64,000 nt of DNA, taken from assembly GCA_038852285.1 (NCBI GenBank), contig JAWCKG010000003.1:1-64000 (forward strand), written 5' to 3'. Shown here in pieces: positions 1 to 8,558 of this stretch. The notes beneath the pieces are model-generated. The model had not been told where the DNA came from and searched no databases. It was given only the letters and a program-made list of their open reading frames with translations. The DNA is from Candidatus Bathyarchaeia archaeon (GTDB lineage: Archaea > Thermoproteota > Bathyarchaeia > 40CM-2-53-6 > DTGE01). Every line of letters begins with the position of its first letter. The first letter of the stretch is position 1. The translations under genes were made by a program, and so were the position numbers.

Positions 1-1
1 G

Positions 2-148
2 GGGGCCATCTTAATGCCTGGCATAACAATTGGCGAGGGAGCGGTGATAGGCGCCGGCTCCCTGGTTCTGGAGAACGTTCCTCCCAGGGCCATCTATGTA
101 GGCTCCCCAGCCAAAAAGCTTAGTAATGTCCCCGCTGACTGGAGATGA
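2..148 (+). CDS. Left-handed beta-helix acyltransferase, C-terminal fragment
   Basis: Only the last 48 codons are in the window; the gene enters from the left edge. The visible part has hexapeptide-repeat spacing (PGITIGEGAVIGAGSLVLEN) followed by the typical end of small O-acetyltransferases, 'GSPAKKL'. This pattern is known from trimeric acetyl-CoA- or nucleotide-sugar-dependent acyltransferases such as galactoside, maltose or serine acetyltransferases and sugar N-acetyltransferases. The acceptor cannot be told from the tail. The frame ends at a TGA 33 bases before the next gene on the same strand. Confidence 0.8.
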   Translation, partial: GAILMPGITIGEGAVIGAGSLVLENVPPRAIYVGSPAKKLSNVPADWR

Positions 149-181
149 AGTGTACAGAAGTGTACAAGCCGGGGGATTAAC

Positions 182-1879
182 GTGTCGAAAGCTAAGACTA
201 CGATTATCGCTTTCTGCGCGTTCCTACTATTTTTCCTCGTGGTTACGCAGGCATACGTTTCAGCGAGGGAGATTCAGCCGCGAAAAGTCAACGTTCAAAG
301 GACGGTGTACATCACCGATTGGGGGGTCACCGTGGTCAACGACACCATTACGCTGGCAGGTGTAAGCGAGGTCGGTCCAACAAGGTTCAGGTTAGGTGTG
401 CCTGCGGAGCTCGCTCCATTTTTAAGGTACGCTCAAGCAAGGGATGAGTCAGGCTCACCCTTACCTACCACGAGGATTCCCGACTCGGCTAGCGGAGTAT
501 TATGGGTTGAGATGGAGCTCGACATAAAAGTGGAGGGAGCTCACCGCCTCAACGTCGCTACTGTGTATTCGGATCTGGTTTCCTATCAAATGGGTCGGTT
601 TAACTTCAACTTCACGGAAACACCACTCCTAGATGAAAAAGTCGACCTATGCAACGTAACCGTCGTGTTGCCCAGAGACTCAACGGTGAACATCCCCGAT
701 GACTATAGGTTCGTCAAAGCAAGTTTTAAAGGTTTACCAGCCCTCAACGCGGTGTTTGAACCTCTCCAACCATTCTCCTGGAAGCCCCTTAACTTTACTT
801 TTCAATCCATCACCGTACAGCTCTTCAAGGTACATCGGGCGGAGAGAAAAGTTACGTTCAAGCCGCTTGGAGGAATCAATGTTGAGGACTCATATAGCGT
901 AACTAACCTTTCAACCAGCACTTCTCAAATTGAAATCCTCCTGCCGATGAATTCAAGCAACGTGATGGCATACGATAAGCTTGGGGCGATCTGGGATGAA
1001 CCTCAGAAAGGAAATAGGGTAACGGTTTCTCCGAGATACGGAACCATCAAGGCTAATGAAAGCTTCACGTTCACTCTTAAATACGACCTCTTAAACGACC
1101 ATCTGTCTAAGACAGGAACCCCCGGTCAGTATGAGCTGAACCTAACACTGATAACCCCGCAACCGTTCATTATCCATCATTTAACCACTGAAATAATGGT
1201 TCCTAAAAGTTTAAGCGTAAATGAGGTTTCCAAGCCTCCGGACAAATTATCCGACAAGATTTACGAAGTAAGGTACCTTTACGATGTCGGAGATGTAACG
1301 CCCCTCGACGACCTATCCCTGCAAGTCGACGTCAAATACGACGGTTTCTGGGCGGCCACTAGACCCATCGGAATAGTGGCCATGGTTGAAGCCGCCTTTT
1401 GCGCGTTGTACGTATCCTTGAAGACGATGAGAAGGGTGGCTGAGGAAAGGGTAGTAGTCCCCGCGGAGCAGATTAGAAGGGTCACGGAGTTGACGGATGA
1501 AAAAATAGGGTTAAGAAACACACTTGAAGACTTGGATGAAAAACTGGCTAAGAAGGCGATTTCCAAAAACGAGTACCGTAGGAGGAGGCGTGACATAGAG
1601 ACGAGGCTGGCTGCCATAAACCGGTTGATGAAGCCTCTGAAATCTGATTTAACCAGCCTTAACCCACGATACGGTGAAATCTTAAGCCTATTGGATAAAG
1701 CTGAGGCTGAGGTTGAGGCCGTTTACACCAGCATCAGAAACCTTAGGGTTCAGTATCGAATAGGTAAAATCGAGAAGGCCGCGTACCTTAGCATATTCGA
1801 AGAGCTAAAGAGCAGGCTTGATAAAGCAAAGTCAAGAATGGAAAGCCTAAACATATCGTTAAAGGAGGAGGCGGGGTAA
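182..1879 (+). CDS. Secreted, C-terminally membrane-anchored protein with cytosolic coiled coil; possible ribophorin-I-like fold
   Basis: A 565-residue protein with a GTG start. Residues 1-28 form a signal peptide. A long extracytoplasmic part rich in beta-type sequence and N-x-S/T sequons follows (about 30-393), then one transmembrane helix at about 395-416 and a charged cytosolic tail of about 149 residues with strong coiled-coil heptads. The two-part outer region (a 'VTFKPLGGINVEDSYSVTN' segment followed by 'IEILLP') recalls ribophorin I, a non-catalytic subunit of oligosaccharyltransferase reported in some archaea. That resemblance is by eye and is inference. No enzyme motif is seen. It follows the acyltransferase and converges on the dehydrogenase gene. 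Confidence 0.7.
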   Translation: MSKAKTTIIAFCAFLLFFLVVTQAYVSAREIQPRKVNVQRTVYITDWGVTVVNDTITLAGVSEVGPTRFRLGVPAELAPFLRYAQARDESGSPLPTTRIPDSASGVLWVEMELDIKVEGAHRLNVATVYSDLVSYQMGRFNFNFTETPLLDEKVDLCNVTVVLPRDSTVNIPDDYRFVKASFKGLPALNAVFEPLQPFSWKPLNFTFQSITVQLFKVHRAERKVTFKPLGGINVEDSYSVTNLSTSTSQIEILLPMNSSNVMAYDKLGAIWDEPQKGNRVTVSPRYGTIKANESFTFTLKYDLLNDHLSKTGTPGQYELNLTLITPQPFIIHHLTTEIMVPKSLSVNEVSKPPDKLSDKIYEVRYLYDVGDVTPLDDLSLQVDVKYDGFWAATRPIGIVAMVEAAFCALYVSLKTMRRVAEERVVVPAEQIRRVTELTDEKIGLRNTLEDLDEKLAKKAISKNEYRRRRRDIETRLAAINRLMKPLKSDLTSLNPRYGEILSLLDKAEAEVEAVYTSIRNLRVQYRIGKIEKAAYLSIFEELKSRLDKAKSRMESLNISLKEEAG

Positions 1880-1886
1880 AAGTTCA

Positions 1887-2822
1887 CTAATCCTCCAGCG
1901 ACTTCAACGCTGTAAGATATGTTTGATAAATGAACTCAGCAGCCGACTTTAATCTAAGTTTTTCATCCGCTGAAAGCCGGTTTATCAACACTGGGCCGAT
2001 CGATGAGCCCAGCCTCGTAGGAGCGCTGACGAAAACCGGCTCTTCGATCCCTTCGAAACGAATTGGCGACGCAACCGGCAACACTTCATTAGTGTTTCTA
2101 ACAATCGCCCTCACGATGTCTCTAAAAGATGCGGCTGGACCGAACTCCGTCGCGCCTAGCCCATCGATTATCCTCCGCGAAACACCCAGTACGTAGGAGA
2201 GTGCTTCATCCTTGACGGTTTGATCGATTTCTCCTAGACGATCCCTGAGGCTCAGCCCATTAACCCTTACAGAGGACCAAGCTATAAACGCGTTTTCACC
2301 ATGCTCACCCAACACCCAGCCCTGTATTCTGGACACTGGGGTTGACAGCAACTCGGCTAAGCGAGCCCTAAACCTCAATGATTCTAGGTGGGTTCCAGTG
2401 CTTAAAACGAAGGCTCGTCCAGTATAGCGCTTGCAAACCATGGCCATGGCGTCAACGGGATTAGTAACCACGAGATATTTCGCCATAGGGTTCTTCTTCT
2501 CCGTTTTCTCGGAAATCTCCTTGACAATCTCCGCGTTTTTCTCCGACAGCATCCTTCGGCTGATGGTTGAGCCCGGGGTTCTAGGATATCCGGCTGATAT
2601 AATAATCAAACCCGCTCCAGAAATGTTTTCCGCGTCGCCACAACTGTTTATCTCTACATCGAATCTTTGACTAGCCGCCACATGCTTCAACTCTTCAGCG
2701 AAGGAATCGGCGAGGGGTTCCTTAATGTCGCATACGGTGAGCTCTGACGCCAATCCATCGGTTAAAATAGCATTGGCTGTAGGTCTACCGACTCTGCCTA
2801 TTCCTACGACGGCTATGTGCAT
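1887..2822 (-). CDS. Malate/lactate dehydrogenase family protein
   Basis: NAD(P)-dependent 2-hydroxyacid dehydrogenase of the LDH/MDH superfamily, 311 residues from the ATG chosen here; an upstream TTG at 2843 would add seven residues. The Rossmann motif G-I-G-R-V-G is at residues 7-12. The catalytic His lies in 'GEHGENAF' and the substrate-loop Arg in 'AGYPRTPG', which suits malate or oxaloacetate better than lactate. That loop looks about two residues longer than in standard malate dehydrogenases, so substrate is uncertain. The gene stands alone, convergent with the membrane protein gene, and 108 or more bases from argG. Confidence 0.85.
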   Translation of the reverse strand: MHIAVVGIGRVGRPTANAILTDGLASELTVCDIKEPLADSFAEELKHVAASQRFDVEINSCGDAENISGAGLIIISAGYPRTPGSTISRRMLSEKNAEIVKEISEKTEKKNPMAKYLVVTNPVDAMAMVCKRYTGRAFVLSTGTHLESLRFRARLAELLSTPVSRIQGWVLGEHGENAFIAWSSVRVNGLSLRDRLGEIDQTVKDEALSYVLGVSRRIIDGLGATEFGPAASFRDIVRAIVRNTNEVLPVASPIRFEGIEEPVFVSAPTRLGSSIGPVLINRLSADEKLRLKSAAEFIYQTYLTALKSLED

Positions 2823-2951
2823 CTTGACATCACATTGAACCAAGACGCTTATGCTTCATCATGGTTAAATCTTTCATGAAGGTTGATAATTCGGGTTCGC
2901 TTCCATTAAACCCTTTCTTTCACCACGTTTAAACTCATGTTTCGCGGTTAC

Positions 2952-4139
2952 CTACCTGCCTTTCATCCTGAATAGCCGGTATGGAAGCGTGTAAACGCTA
3001 ACCGCGCCTGTGACGTCTCTTTGGTCGAAGCCTGATTTTTTAACGGACCTGAGCTCTGGGGCGAAGAGGCTGTCCTTGGAGTCCCGTTGGAGTATTAAGA
3101 CGTTTCCTTTAAATAACCTTACCTTATACTTCCCGTTGACGTATCGTTGAGTCGAGTCGATGAAAGCGTCCAGATCTTTTTTTAATGGGTGTAGCCACAT
3201 TCCATGGTATACCATGTCAGCCCAAAGTCTATCGACTTCAGACTTCAACCTCAACTGCTCCTTTGTTAAAACCAAGTGTTCTAGGTCTGCGTGAAGTTTT
3301 AAGAGTATTTCAGCGGCTGGAGCTTCGTATATTTCCCTCGACTTTAACCCTATGATTCCATCCTCCAAGATGTCTATGCGCCCCACTCCGTTTCTGCCAC
3401 CAACCTCGTTTAGGTAGGTAAGCATGGAAACAGGGTCCGTTACGCCGTCGACAGCTGTTGGGACGCCTTCGGAGAACTCAACGATGACCTCCGCGCCGTT
3501 TTCATCCGATTCATCGATCGGAGCGGCCCAAAGGTAATCTGAGGTCACTTGGGTTGAAGTGTCCTCTACTTGACCGCTGCCTATGGAATGTGACCAGATG
3601 TTTATGTCCCCGCCTATCTTCCCTACCCTTTTTTCAGGGTCGATTCCATGCCTCCTAAGAATCTCCTCCTCCTGAGATCGTACGAGGTTCAACTCTCTAA
3701 CCGGGGCGATGATTTTCACGTCTGGGTAATAATACTTGAATGTGACCTCCATCCTGTACTGATCGTTTCCCTTCCCAGTGCAACCATGGGCCACAGCCTC
3801 AGCCCCCTTTTCCATAGCCGTTTCCACCACCTTAGAAGCTATTAGAACACGGGACATGGAGGTCCCCACAGGATACCCTTCATAGGACCCATTAGCTTTA
3901 ATGCACTTGTGAACGTACTCTGTGACAAACTCTTTCTTAGCGTCGTAGAAAACCAACTCCTCGCCCAAAATCTCAGCCCTCTCCCTGGCGATTTTAACAT
4001 CCTCCTCTCCCTGGCCCACATCCACAAGAACCGGTATCACCTGTTCAAATCCATAACGCTCTTTCAACAAGATCAGAAGAGCTGTGGAGTCTAATCCTCC
4101 AGAGTAGGCCAGCGCGACCGCTTTCCTTTTACCGCTCAA
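2952..4139 (-). CDS. argG: Argininosuccinate synthase
   Basis: Joins citrulline and aspartate with ATP to form argininosuccinate in arginine synthesis; cytosolic. The 395-residue length is normal for the family. The N-terminal ATP-pyrophosphatase P-loop 'AYSGGLDST' is at residues 11-19, followed by the family blocks 'GCTGKGNDQ' and 'SIGSGQVEDTS'. The TTG start is supported by a GAGGAGG ribosome-binding site about nine bases upstream. No argH is visible in the window, so the arginine genes are dispersed. Citrulline ties it loosely to carbamoyl phosphate metabolism, but it lies far from the carbamate kinase gene and looks like ordinary biosynthesis. Confidence 0.97.
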   Translation of the reverse strand: MSGKRKAVALAYSGGLDSTALLILLKERYGFEQVIPVLVDVGQGEEDVKIARERAEILGEELVFYDAKKEFVTEYVHKCIKANGSYEGYPVGTSMSRVLIASKVVETAMEKGAEAVAHGCTGKGNDQYRMEVTFKYYYPDVKIIAPVRELNLVRSQEEEILRRHGIDPEKRVGKIGGDINIWSHSIGSGQVEDTSTQVTSDYLWAAPIDESDENGAEVIVEFSEGVPTAVDGVTDPVSMLTYLNEVGGRNGVGRIDILEDGIIGLKSREIYEAPAAEILLKLHADLEHLVLTKEQLRLKSEVDRLWADMVYHGMWLHPLKKDLDAFIDSTQRYVNGKYKVRLFKGNVLILQRDSKDSLFAPELRSVKKSGFDQRDVTGAVSVYTLPYRLFRMKGR

Positions 4140-4428
4140 TCAACACGCCTCCTCGGGGATTTTGATCCGAATTTCTTTTTAACTTTTATGATCTCAAAGC
4201 TGGCCTTTGCTCAGTTAATTAGGTTTGAGGGAAAGTGATCGTTTAAGCCGTTTCAAAGCAAATCGTTTGTTCCCAATAATGCGACATTTTCAAGGAAATT
4301 CTAGCCGGCGGTTCAGGTTTCTTCAATTTTACGTCAAAAACCACACGGGACAGTTGGCGTTTGAAAGCGCTAAGCAATGCGCAGAAATTTATCATGCGGC
4401 TGTTTTTTATCATCAGTTTACAATCTAC

Positions 4429-4449
4429 TCGGTTCCCTTAGTGAACCGA
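4429..4449 (-). other. Perfect 7-bp hairpin
   Basis: The arms TCGGTTC and GAACCGA flank a seven-base loop, about 85 bases downstream of the thermosome stop and about 290 bases upstream of argG. It could be a 3' UTR structure or a protein-binding site; the sequence does not decide. Confidence 0.35.
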
Positions 4450-4519
4450 TGGCTAGGTTTTATCGTTGTTAAAAATAAGCGGTATTAGAAGAAAAGGATG
4501 GTTGCCTCTGGATTTATGG

Positions 4520-4526
4520 AAAAAAA
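4520..4526 (-). terminator. T-tract terminator after thermosome gene
   Basis: Seven consecutive T residues on the minus strand start seven bases after the thermosome stop codon. Archaeal transcription commonly ends at such oligo-T stretches without a required hairpin. Confidence 0.5.
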
Positions 4527-4532
4527 TGGGGG

Positions 4533-6182
4533 TTAATATTCAGGTATTTCCCCAGCTCCTCCTGGGCCGCCCGGTCCGCCTTTTGGAGGCGTTGGAGGCG
4601 GTTTGGCGGCGGCGATTACGTCGTCGATTCGTAGGATCATCGACGCTGCTTCTGTGGCGGATTTTATTTCCTGCTCCTTTACACTTATGGGCTCGATGAC
4701 GCCGTTTTTCATCATGTCCTCGATTTCTCCGGTGTACACGTTGACGCCGTGCCATAATCCGCCTGGCTTTTCATGCGAAGACCTCAGCTTCACCATGATG
4801 TCGATCGGATCCAGTCCGGCGTTTTCAGCTAGGGTTCTAGGTATGGTTTCCAAGGCGTCAGCGAAGGCTTCGATCGCAAGCTGCTCCCTGCCTCCGACCT
4901 TAGCCGCGAATCCTTTCAACCTTTTAGCCAGCTCTTCTTCAACAGATCCTCCACCCGCGACTACCTTATTCTTCATTATTACGTCAGCCACTACGGAGAG
5001 GGCGTCGTTTAGGGCTCGCTCCGCTTCGTCTACGAGCCTTTCCAATCCAGCTCTTATCAGGATGGACATGGATTTAGGATCTTTGCATTGCTGCACGAAG
5101 ACCATTTTATCGTCGCCTATTTTCCTTTCCTCAATAAGCCCGCATGTGCCGAGATCTCCAGGTTTCAGGTCGTCGATGTTCGTCACAATTTTGCCGCCGG
5201 TGGCCCTTGAAAGCTTCTCCATATCCGACTTCTTTATCCTCCTAACGGCCATTATTCCTTCTTTGGCCAAGTAGTGTTGAGCGGTGTCGTCGATCCCCTT
5301 CTGGCATAACACCACATTAGCACCTGAGGCCTTTATCTTATCAACCATCTTCTTGAGCATCCTCGCCTCTTCGTCTAAAAACGCCTTCATCTGAGTCGGA
5401 TCCCTTATCCTTATCTCAGCGCTGAACTCCGTCTTCTCTATTTCCAAGGGACAATCTAGCAACGCGATCTTCGGATTCTTTATCTCCTTAGGCATACCTG
5501 GGTGAACAACTTCCTTGTCGATGATAACGCCCTTAACCAGCTCCGTGTCTAGGAGGCTTTTCCCCTCCTTCTTAATCAACTGAACATTATCGATGTCAAC
5601 GAAGTAGGATTCCCCGCGCTTCTCAGCGACCTGTTTCACGGCCTCGATGGCGATATCGGCGAAGTGATCCTTAGCCACCCCAACACCTTTACTGTGCATA
5701 GAGGTTAAAGCGATCTTCTTTAAGACCTCCCTGTCGTCTATGTCGGCGGTCACCGCGATTTCGTTCAACATCCTTATGGCTTCGTCGGCGGCGCTTTTAT
5801 ATCCATGCACTATCACCGTCGGGTGGATATTATCTTCAATCAGCTCCTCGGCTTTTCTGATAAGCTCCCCCGCTATGACGACCGCAGAGGTTGTGCCGTC
5901 ACCCACCTCGTCATCCTGGGCTTTGGCCACTTCAACCATCATCTTCGCCGCAGGATGTTGCACATCCATCTCGTCCAAAATAGCCGCTCCATCGTTCGTT
6001 ATGGTTATGTCACCCAGGGTGTCAACTAGCATTTTGTCCATTCCCCTAGGTCCTAACGTGCTTTTCACTACTTCGGCCACTATTCTAGCGGCGGTCATAT
6101 TAGCCCTCTGCGCGTCTCGGCCTCTCCGCCTACTACTGCCTTCTTTCAATATTAATACAGGCTGTCCAGCTAAGTAGGCCAT
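4533..6182 (-). CDS. thsA: Thermosome subunit (group II chaperonin)
   Basis: ATP-driven cytosolic folding chamber subunit of the CCT/TCP-1 family. From the ATG at 6182 the protein has 549 residues; the open frame extends 24 codons upstream, but homologues begin at '[12 protein letters not shown]'. The family motifs '[12 protein letters not shown]', 'ITNDGAAIL', 'GDGTTSAVV' and 'VVAGGGSVE' are present in order. The tail is glycine-rich ([11 protein letters not shown]), as in many thermosome subunits. Only one subunit gene is in this window. A T-rich TATA element at 6236-6243 and a perfect palindrome at 6206-6222 lie just upstream and may mediate heat or stress control. Confidence 0.97.
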   Translation of the reverse strand: MAYLAGQPVLILKEGSSRRRGRDAQRANMTAARIVAEVVKSTLGPRGMDKMLVDTLGDITITNDGAAILDEMDVQHPAAKMMVEVAKAQDDEVGDGTTSAVVIAGELIRKAEELIEDNIHPTVIVHGYKSAADEAIRMLNEIAVTADIDDREVLKKIALTSMHSKGVGVAKDHFADIAIEAVKQVAEKRGESYFVDIDNVQLIKKEGKSLLDTELVKGVIIDKEVVHPGMPKEIKNPKIALLDCPLEIEKTEFSAEIRIRDPTQMKAFLDEEARMLKKMVDKIKASGANVVLCQKGIDDTAQHYLAKEGIMAVRRIKKSDMEKLSRATGGKIVTNIDDLKPGDLGTCGLIEERKIGDDKMVFVQQCKDPKSMSILIRAGLERLVDEAERALNDALSVVADVIMKNKVVAGGGSVEEELAKRLKGFAAKVGGREQLAIEAFADALETIPRTLAENAGLDPIDIMVKLRSSHEKPGGLWHGVNVYTGEIEDMMKNGVIEPISVKEQEIKSATEAASMILRIDDVIAAAKPPPTPPKGGPGGPGGAGEIPEY

Positions 6183-6205
6183 TTCAACGATTCGCCTCCA
6201 GTTAA

Positions 6206-6222
6206 CTCTAATAAGATTAGAG
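6206..6222. promoter_or_regulatory. Palindrome at predicted thermosome transcription start
   Basis: The arms CTCTAAT and ATTAGAG are perfect 7-bp inverted repeats around a 3-nt AAG spacer. They sit 24-40 bases upstream of the thermosome ATG and about 25 bases downstream of a TATA-like TTTTTATT (minus strand, 6236-6243), that is, right where transcription should start. This is where a repressor of an archaeal heat-shock gene would bind. No known consensus was matched. Confidence 0.5.
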
Positions 6223-6235
6223 CTGAAGAAGGGAG

Positions 6236-6243
6236 AATAAAAA
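6236..6243 (-). promoter_or_regulatory. TATA box for thermosome gene
   Basis: TTTTTATT on the minus strand, 54 bases or more upstream of the start codon. Spacing predicts transcription start near 6213, inside the palindrome described above. Confidence 0.4.
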
Positions 6244-6254
6244 CATTTCGACAA

Positions 6255-6793
6255 AGAGACCGTTAACTTAATGGAATGCTGCCCTGCCTCTCCTGAGGCG
6301 CCACATAACTATAGGGGTGGGTTCGGCGCTATCTTTTTTGTTAAGAATGAGAGTCTTTACGGGGAGACTTAAGCCCCAGGCTGAAGGCTTGGATCATAGC
6401 TCTATACCATGCGGGCCTATCGCTTAAGAATGCCGGGGATACGCTAAATAGCCATGGAATACGCAGACAGCCATGAGTCCATAAGGCGCTGTTATCTCAG
6501 GTCGAAGCCTTCAGGATGATCCTTTAGATCCTTGATGGCCTTGAGGGACGCATGGAGCTGGTCATAGCCATCCAACCTTGACCCTGCGCTCTCAATCCTA
6601 TTTTGGTTTAGTCTTGGAATGCTGCATGATGTCGGAGAAATCGCGCTTCTAAACAAGACTAGGATTTGAAGTCCGTCCACTAAAACGTACTAAGTGGACG
6701 GCTTTCGAGCCGATAGAGGTCTAGTAATAGAGTATTTTAGATGAACGAGTGTGAGGCTAGGCCAAGGATATAGCGATTCGATCGGGTTTGAAG
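6255..6793. other. Long intergenic region between histone and thermosome
   Basis: About 540 bases without a recognisable gene. The sequence is not A/T-rich like a normal spacer and contains several possible stems, including two adjoining hairpins at 6673-6711. A 62-codon minus-strand frame at 6492-6680 shows no family features. The region could hold an untranslated RNA or a decayed element. I could not match it to RNase P RNA, SRP RNA or a known insertion sequence. Confidence 0.4.
6673..6711. other. Two adjoining hairpins, one with a TTCG loop
   Basis: CCGTCCACT at 6673-6681 pairs perfectly with AGTGGACGG at 6693-6701. Immediately overlapping, GGCT-TTCG-AGCC at 6700-6711 forms a 4-bp stem closed by a UUCG-type tetraloop. 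The two stems share two G residues, so they are partly exclusive or stacked. Such a pair is typical of structured RNA but may also be a bidirectional terminator. Confidence 0.4.
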
Positions 6794-7015
6794 TCACTCC
6801 CTTAGAAGTCTCTTAGAAGCCAACCTTACATCGCTGGCTTTTACCGTTTTCCTTCCAGCGTAGTTGGCGATTTCCCAAGCTTCCCTTCCCAGTTTAACAG
6901 CCACTTCCTCCAGCACGGTTCTAAGCTCATCGACGGCGTCTTCTCCCACTCTAGCCGCCCCAGCCTTCTCCATTAACCTATGTATTGCCGAGCTTGATAA
7001 CTCTTTATTCTTCAT
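6794..7015 (-). CDS. Archaeal histone
   Basis: A 73-residue single histone-fold protein that wraps or stacks DNA as dimers and larger assemblies. It shows the helix-loop-helix features of HMf-type histones: 'AIHRLMEKAGAARVGEDAV', a central long helix, and the final 'GRKTVKASDVRLA'. The ATG start is preceded by a GGGGAGG ribosome-binding site. Length and lack of tails are normal for archaeal histones. It is divergent from the SerK-like gene. No second histone gene is in the window. Confidence 0.96.
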   Translation of the reverse strand: MKNKELSSSAIHRLMEKAGAARVGEDAVDELRTVLEEVAVKLGREAWEIANYAGRKTVKASDVRLASKRLLRE

Positions 7016-7176
7016 TAAGCCGCCTCCCCTTATCCATACATGTGCCGCTAAAGAATATAGGTGAGGAATATTAATTTTTATTTTCTAAGCAGGTTTTGAT
7101 TAACGATGTGGAGAACTGATGTTTAAATGTTTATGAAGGAGCCTAAAGTAGGCAAGCGTCTTAAGGGTAGAAGGCC

Positions 7177-8043
7177 ATGGGTGAAGGATCAGGTGTCGAT
7201 GGGTTCACTATTAGACATGGAAGCTTAACCTTAGAAATAGGCCTAGTTAACCTTCAATCCTTAAAGCTACATGAAGAAACATTAGAGGCGCCTTTAACGT
7301 CATTGGTGGAAGACATCGAGAAGAGTGGCGTGGTTAAGCACCCTGTGATAGTGGATAAAGACAGTTTAACAGTTTTAGATGGGATGCATAGGGTTCAAGC
7401 GTTAAGGCGCATTGGATGTGTGAGGGCTTTAACGTGCAATGTTAACTATCAAAGTCAGGATGTGACGTTAAAGTTCTGGTACAGAACCTTGGATGATGTT
7501 GACGTGGGGGTGGCGTTAGAATTAATGAAAGAAATGCGGCTCTCCTTTCAACGCGGGGAGCTGGACAGTGAAGTGTTAGGTAGTCCTGACTTAGTCTTGG
7601 CGTTGATAACGAGGGACGGCATGTTTTACTCGGTTAGGAGGGGTCGCATAGTGGAGGAAGCCTTTGACATCGTTAAGATTTTAGAGAGAAGGGTGCAGGC
7701 TAAGGGCACGTTGTCCTACTACAGCGAGGATGAGGCTTTAAAGAAAGCTTTGAGAGGGGAGGTGAGAGCCGCCTTAGCTATACCTAAGCTCGCAAAGAAG
7801 GAAGTAGTAAGCTTAGCAAATAAAGGTTATCTCCTTCCTCCTAAGACTACTCGACACGTCATCCCCGCGAGGCCTATGGGGGTTAACGCTCCATTAGGCT
7901 TGCTGATGGACAGGCGGATGGAAACTGAGGAGGCGAACGCGAGGCTGGTTGAGCAGCTTATGAGGAGAGAGGTCTTAAAGATTGGTCCCGGCGCGACTTA
8001 TGAAAACAGATTTTACGAAGAGGAGCTTTACGTTTTCGTGTAG
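7177..8043 (+). CDS. SerK-like ParB-fold kinase (probable free L-serine kinase)
   Basis: A 288-residue member of the ParB/sulfiredoxin fold. The N-terminal part carries the nucleotide-site motif 'VLDGMHRVQALRRIGC' and the C-terminal part has 'PPKTTRHVIP', matching what I recall of the ADP-dependent serine kinase SerK of Thermococcus, which has DGHHR and SPKTTRHVLP. SerK makes O-phosphoserine for cysteine and serine metabolism. The protein here continues about 50 residues past that motif, longer than SerK. The change DGHHR to DGMHR affects a residue near the active site, so exact activity is uncertain. The sulfur-carrier-like gene follows 11 bases downstream, which fits a sulfur or cysteine role. 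Confidence 0.75.
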   Translation: MGEGSGVDGFTIRHGSLTLEIGLVNLQSLKLHEETLEAPLTSLVEDIEKSGVVKHPVIVDKDSLTVLDGMHRVQALRRIGCVRALTCNVNYQSQDVTLKFWYRTLDDVDVGVALELMKEMRLSFQRGELDSEVLGSPDLVLALITRDGMFYSVRRGRIVEEAFDIVKILERRVQAKGTLSYYSEDEALKKALRGEVRAALAIPKLAKKEVVSLANKGYLLPPKTTRHVIPARPMGVNAPLGLLMDRRMETEEANARLVEQLMRREVLKIGPGATYENRFYEEELYVFV

Positions 8044-8054
8044 GTTGAGCGCTC

Positions 8055-8312
8055 ATGGTAATGGTTAAAGTGCTTGGTAGCTTGGTGGAGGAGGCAGGCT
8101 TTAAGGAAAGGGATTTCAACTTGAAAGATGATTTAACGTTGACTGAGTTGCTGAGCATGGTTTTCCAAGGAAGGGGTGAAAGTGGCTTATCGTACTCTCA
8201 CATGTTAATTTTAGTTAACGGCGTGGAAGCTACGGCGTTGCCTCAGGGTTTGGAGACGAAGCTTGGGAAAAATGATGAGGTAACGATGATTCCCGTGTCT
8301 CACGGTGGATGA
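8055..8312 (+). CDS. MoaD/ThiS/SAMP-type ubiquitin-like sulfur carrier
   Basis: An 85-residue beta-grasp protein ending in Gly-Gly ('PVSHGG'), the terminus adenylated and thiocarboxylated by E1-like enzymes. Such proteins donate sulfur to molybdopterin (MoaD), thiazole or tRNA thiolation, or act as archaeal protein modifiers (SAMPs). It lies 11 bases after the SerK-like gene. Partner candidates in this window are the E1-like protein at 51447-52544 and MoaE at 53301-53753, so a MoaD role is possible. The position next to a serine kinase may instead suggest cysteine or thiolation chemistry. Confidence 0.8.
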   Translation: MVMVKVLGSLVEEAGFKERDFNLKDDLTLTELLSMVFQGRGESGLSYSHMLILVNGVEATALPQGLETKLGKNDEVTMIPVSHGG

Positions 8313-8326
8313 AAATGGTTTAACTT

Positions 8327-8521
8327 TTAGATCTCTACGATTTTACATTTAATGTTTTTTAACAGCTCCTCTGCCTTTGTGTCATCGGTTTTTAAAGTGT
8401 AAAGCTTCTTAGAGGTTCTTAGCTTTAGTTTAACGGTGCCCCTCACCCTTTTAACCCTGCATTCTATGGCGTGGCCTGACTTCTCAACGAAATCTTCCAC
8501 ATCGAATATCTCAGAGGGCAT
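8327..8521 (-). CDS. rpl38e: Ribosomal protein eL38
   Basis: A 64-residue large-subunit ribosomal protein. The pattern 'MPSEIFDVEDFVEKS', then 'ECRVKRVRG', 'VKLKLRTSKKLYTLKT' and the end 'CKIVEI' match eL38. This protein is known from eukaryotes and a subset of archaea, mainly the Thermoproteota/Crenarchaeota side, which makes it a useful lineage marker. The gene lies 37 bases downstream of eL43 on the same strand, so it probably belongs to the same transcript. Confidence 0.92.
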   Translation of the reverse strand: MPSEIFDVEDFVEKSGHAIECRVKRVRGTVKLKLRTSKKLYTLKTDDTKAEELLKNIKCKIVEI

Positions 8522-8558
8522 CTGGTCTCCCCCACTCTAGGCGAATCACATGTGAGTG

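Larger units (their letters stand above)
4140..4532. other. Intergenic region between thermosome and argG
   Basis: No convincing gene. It is the 3' side of the thermosome gene and the promoter side of argG, both on the minus strand. A T7 tract (minus strand) lies just after the thermosome stop at 4520-4526. A perfect 7-bp inverted repeat TCGGTTC/GAACCGA with a 7-nt loop is at 4429-4449. The remainder is A/T-rich. A plus-strand frame at 4225-4488 has no family features and is probably chance. Confidence 0.5.

Noticed and set aside
4225-4488. 87-codon plus-strand frame between thermosome and argG
   Set aside because: No motif, no good binding site, and it spans the hairpin and A/T-rich 3' region of the thermosome gene.
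6492-6680. 62-codon minus-strand frame in the structured spacer
   Set aside because: No family resemblance; it overlaps the first hairpin and is as easily explained by chance.
6660-6720. GAAGTCCGTCC string considered as RNase P RNA conserved region I
   Set aside because: The other RNase P core motifs were not found on either strand at suitable spacing.
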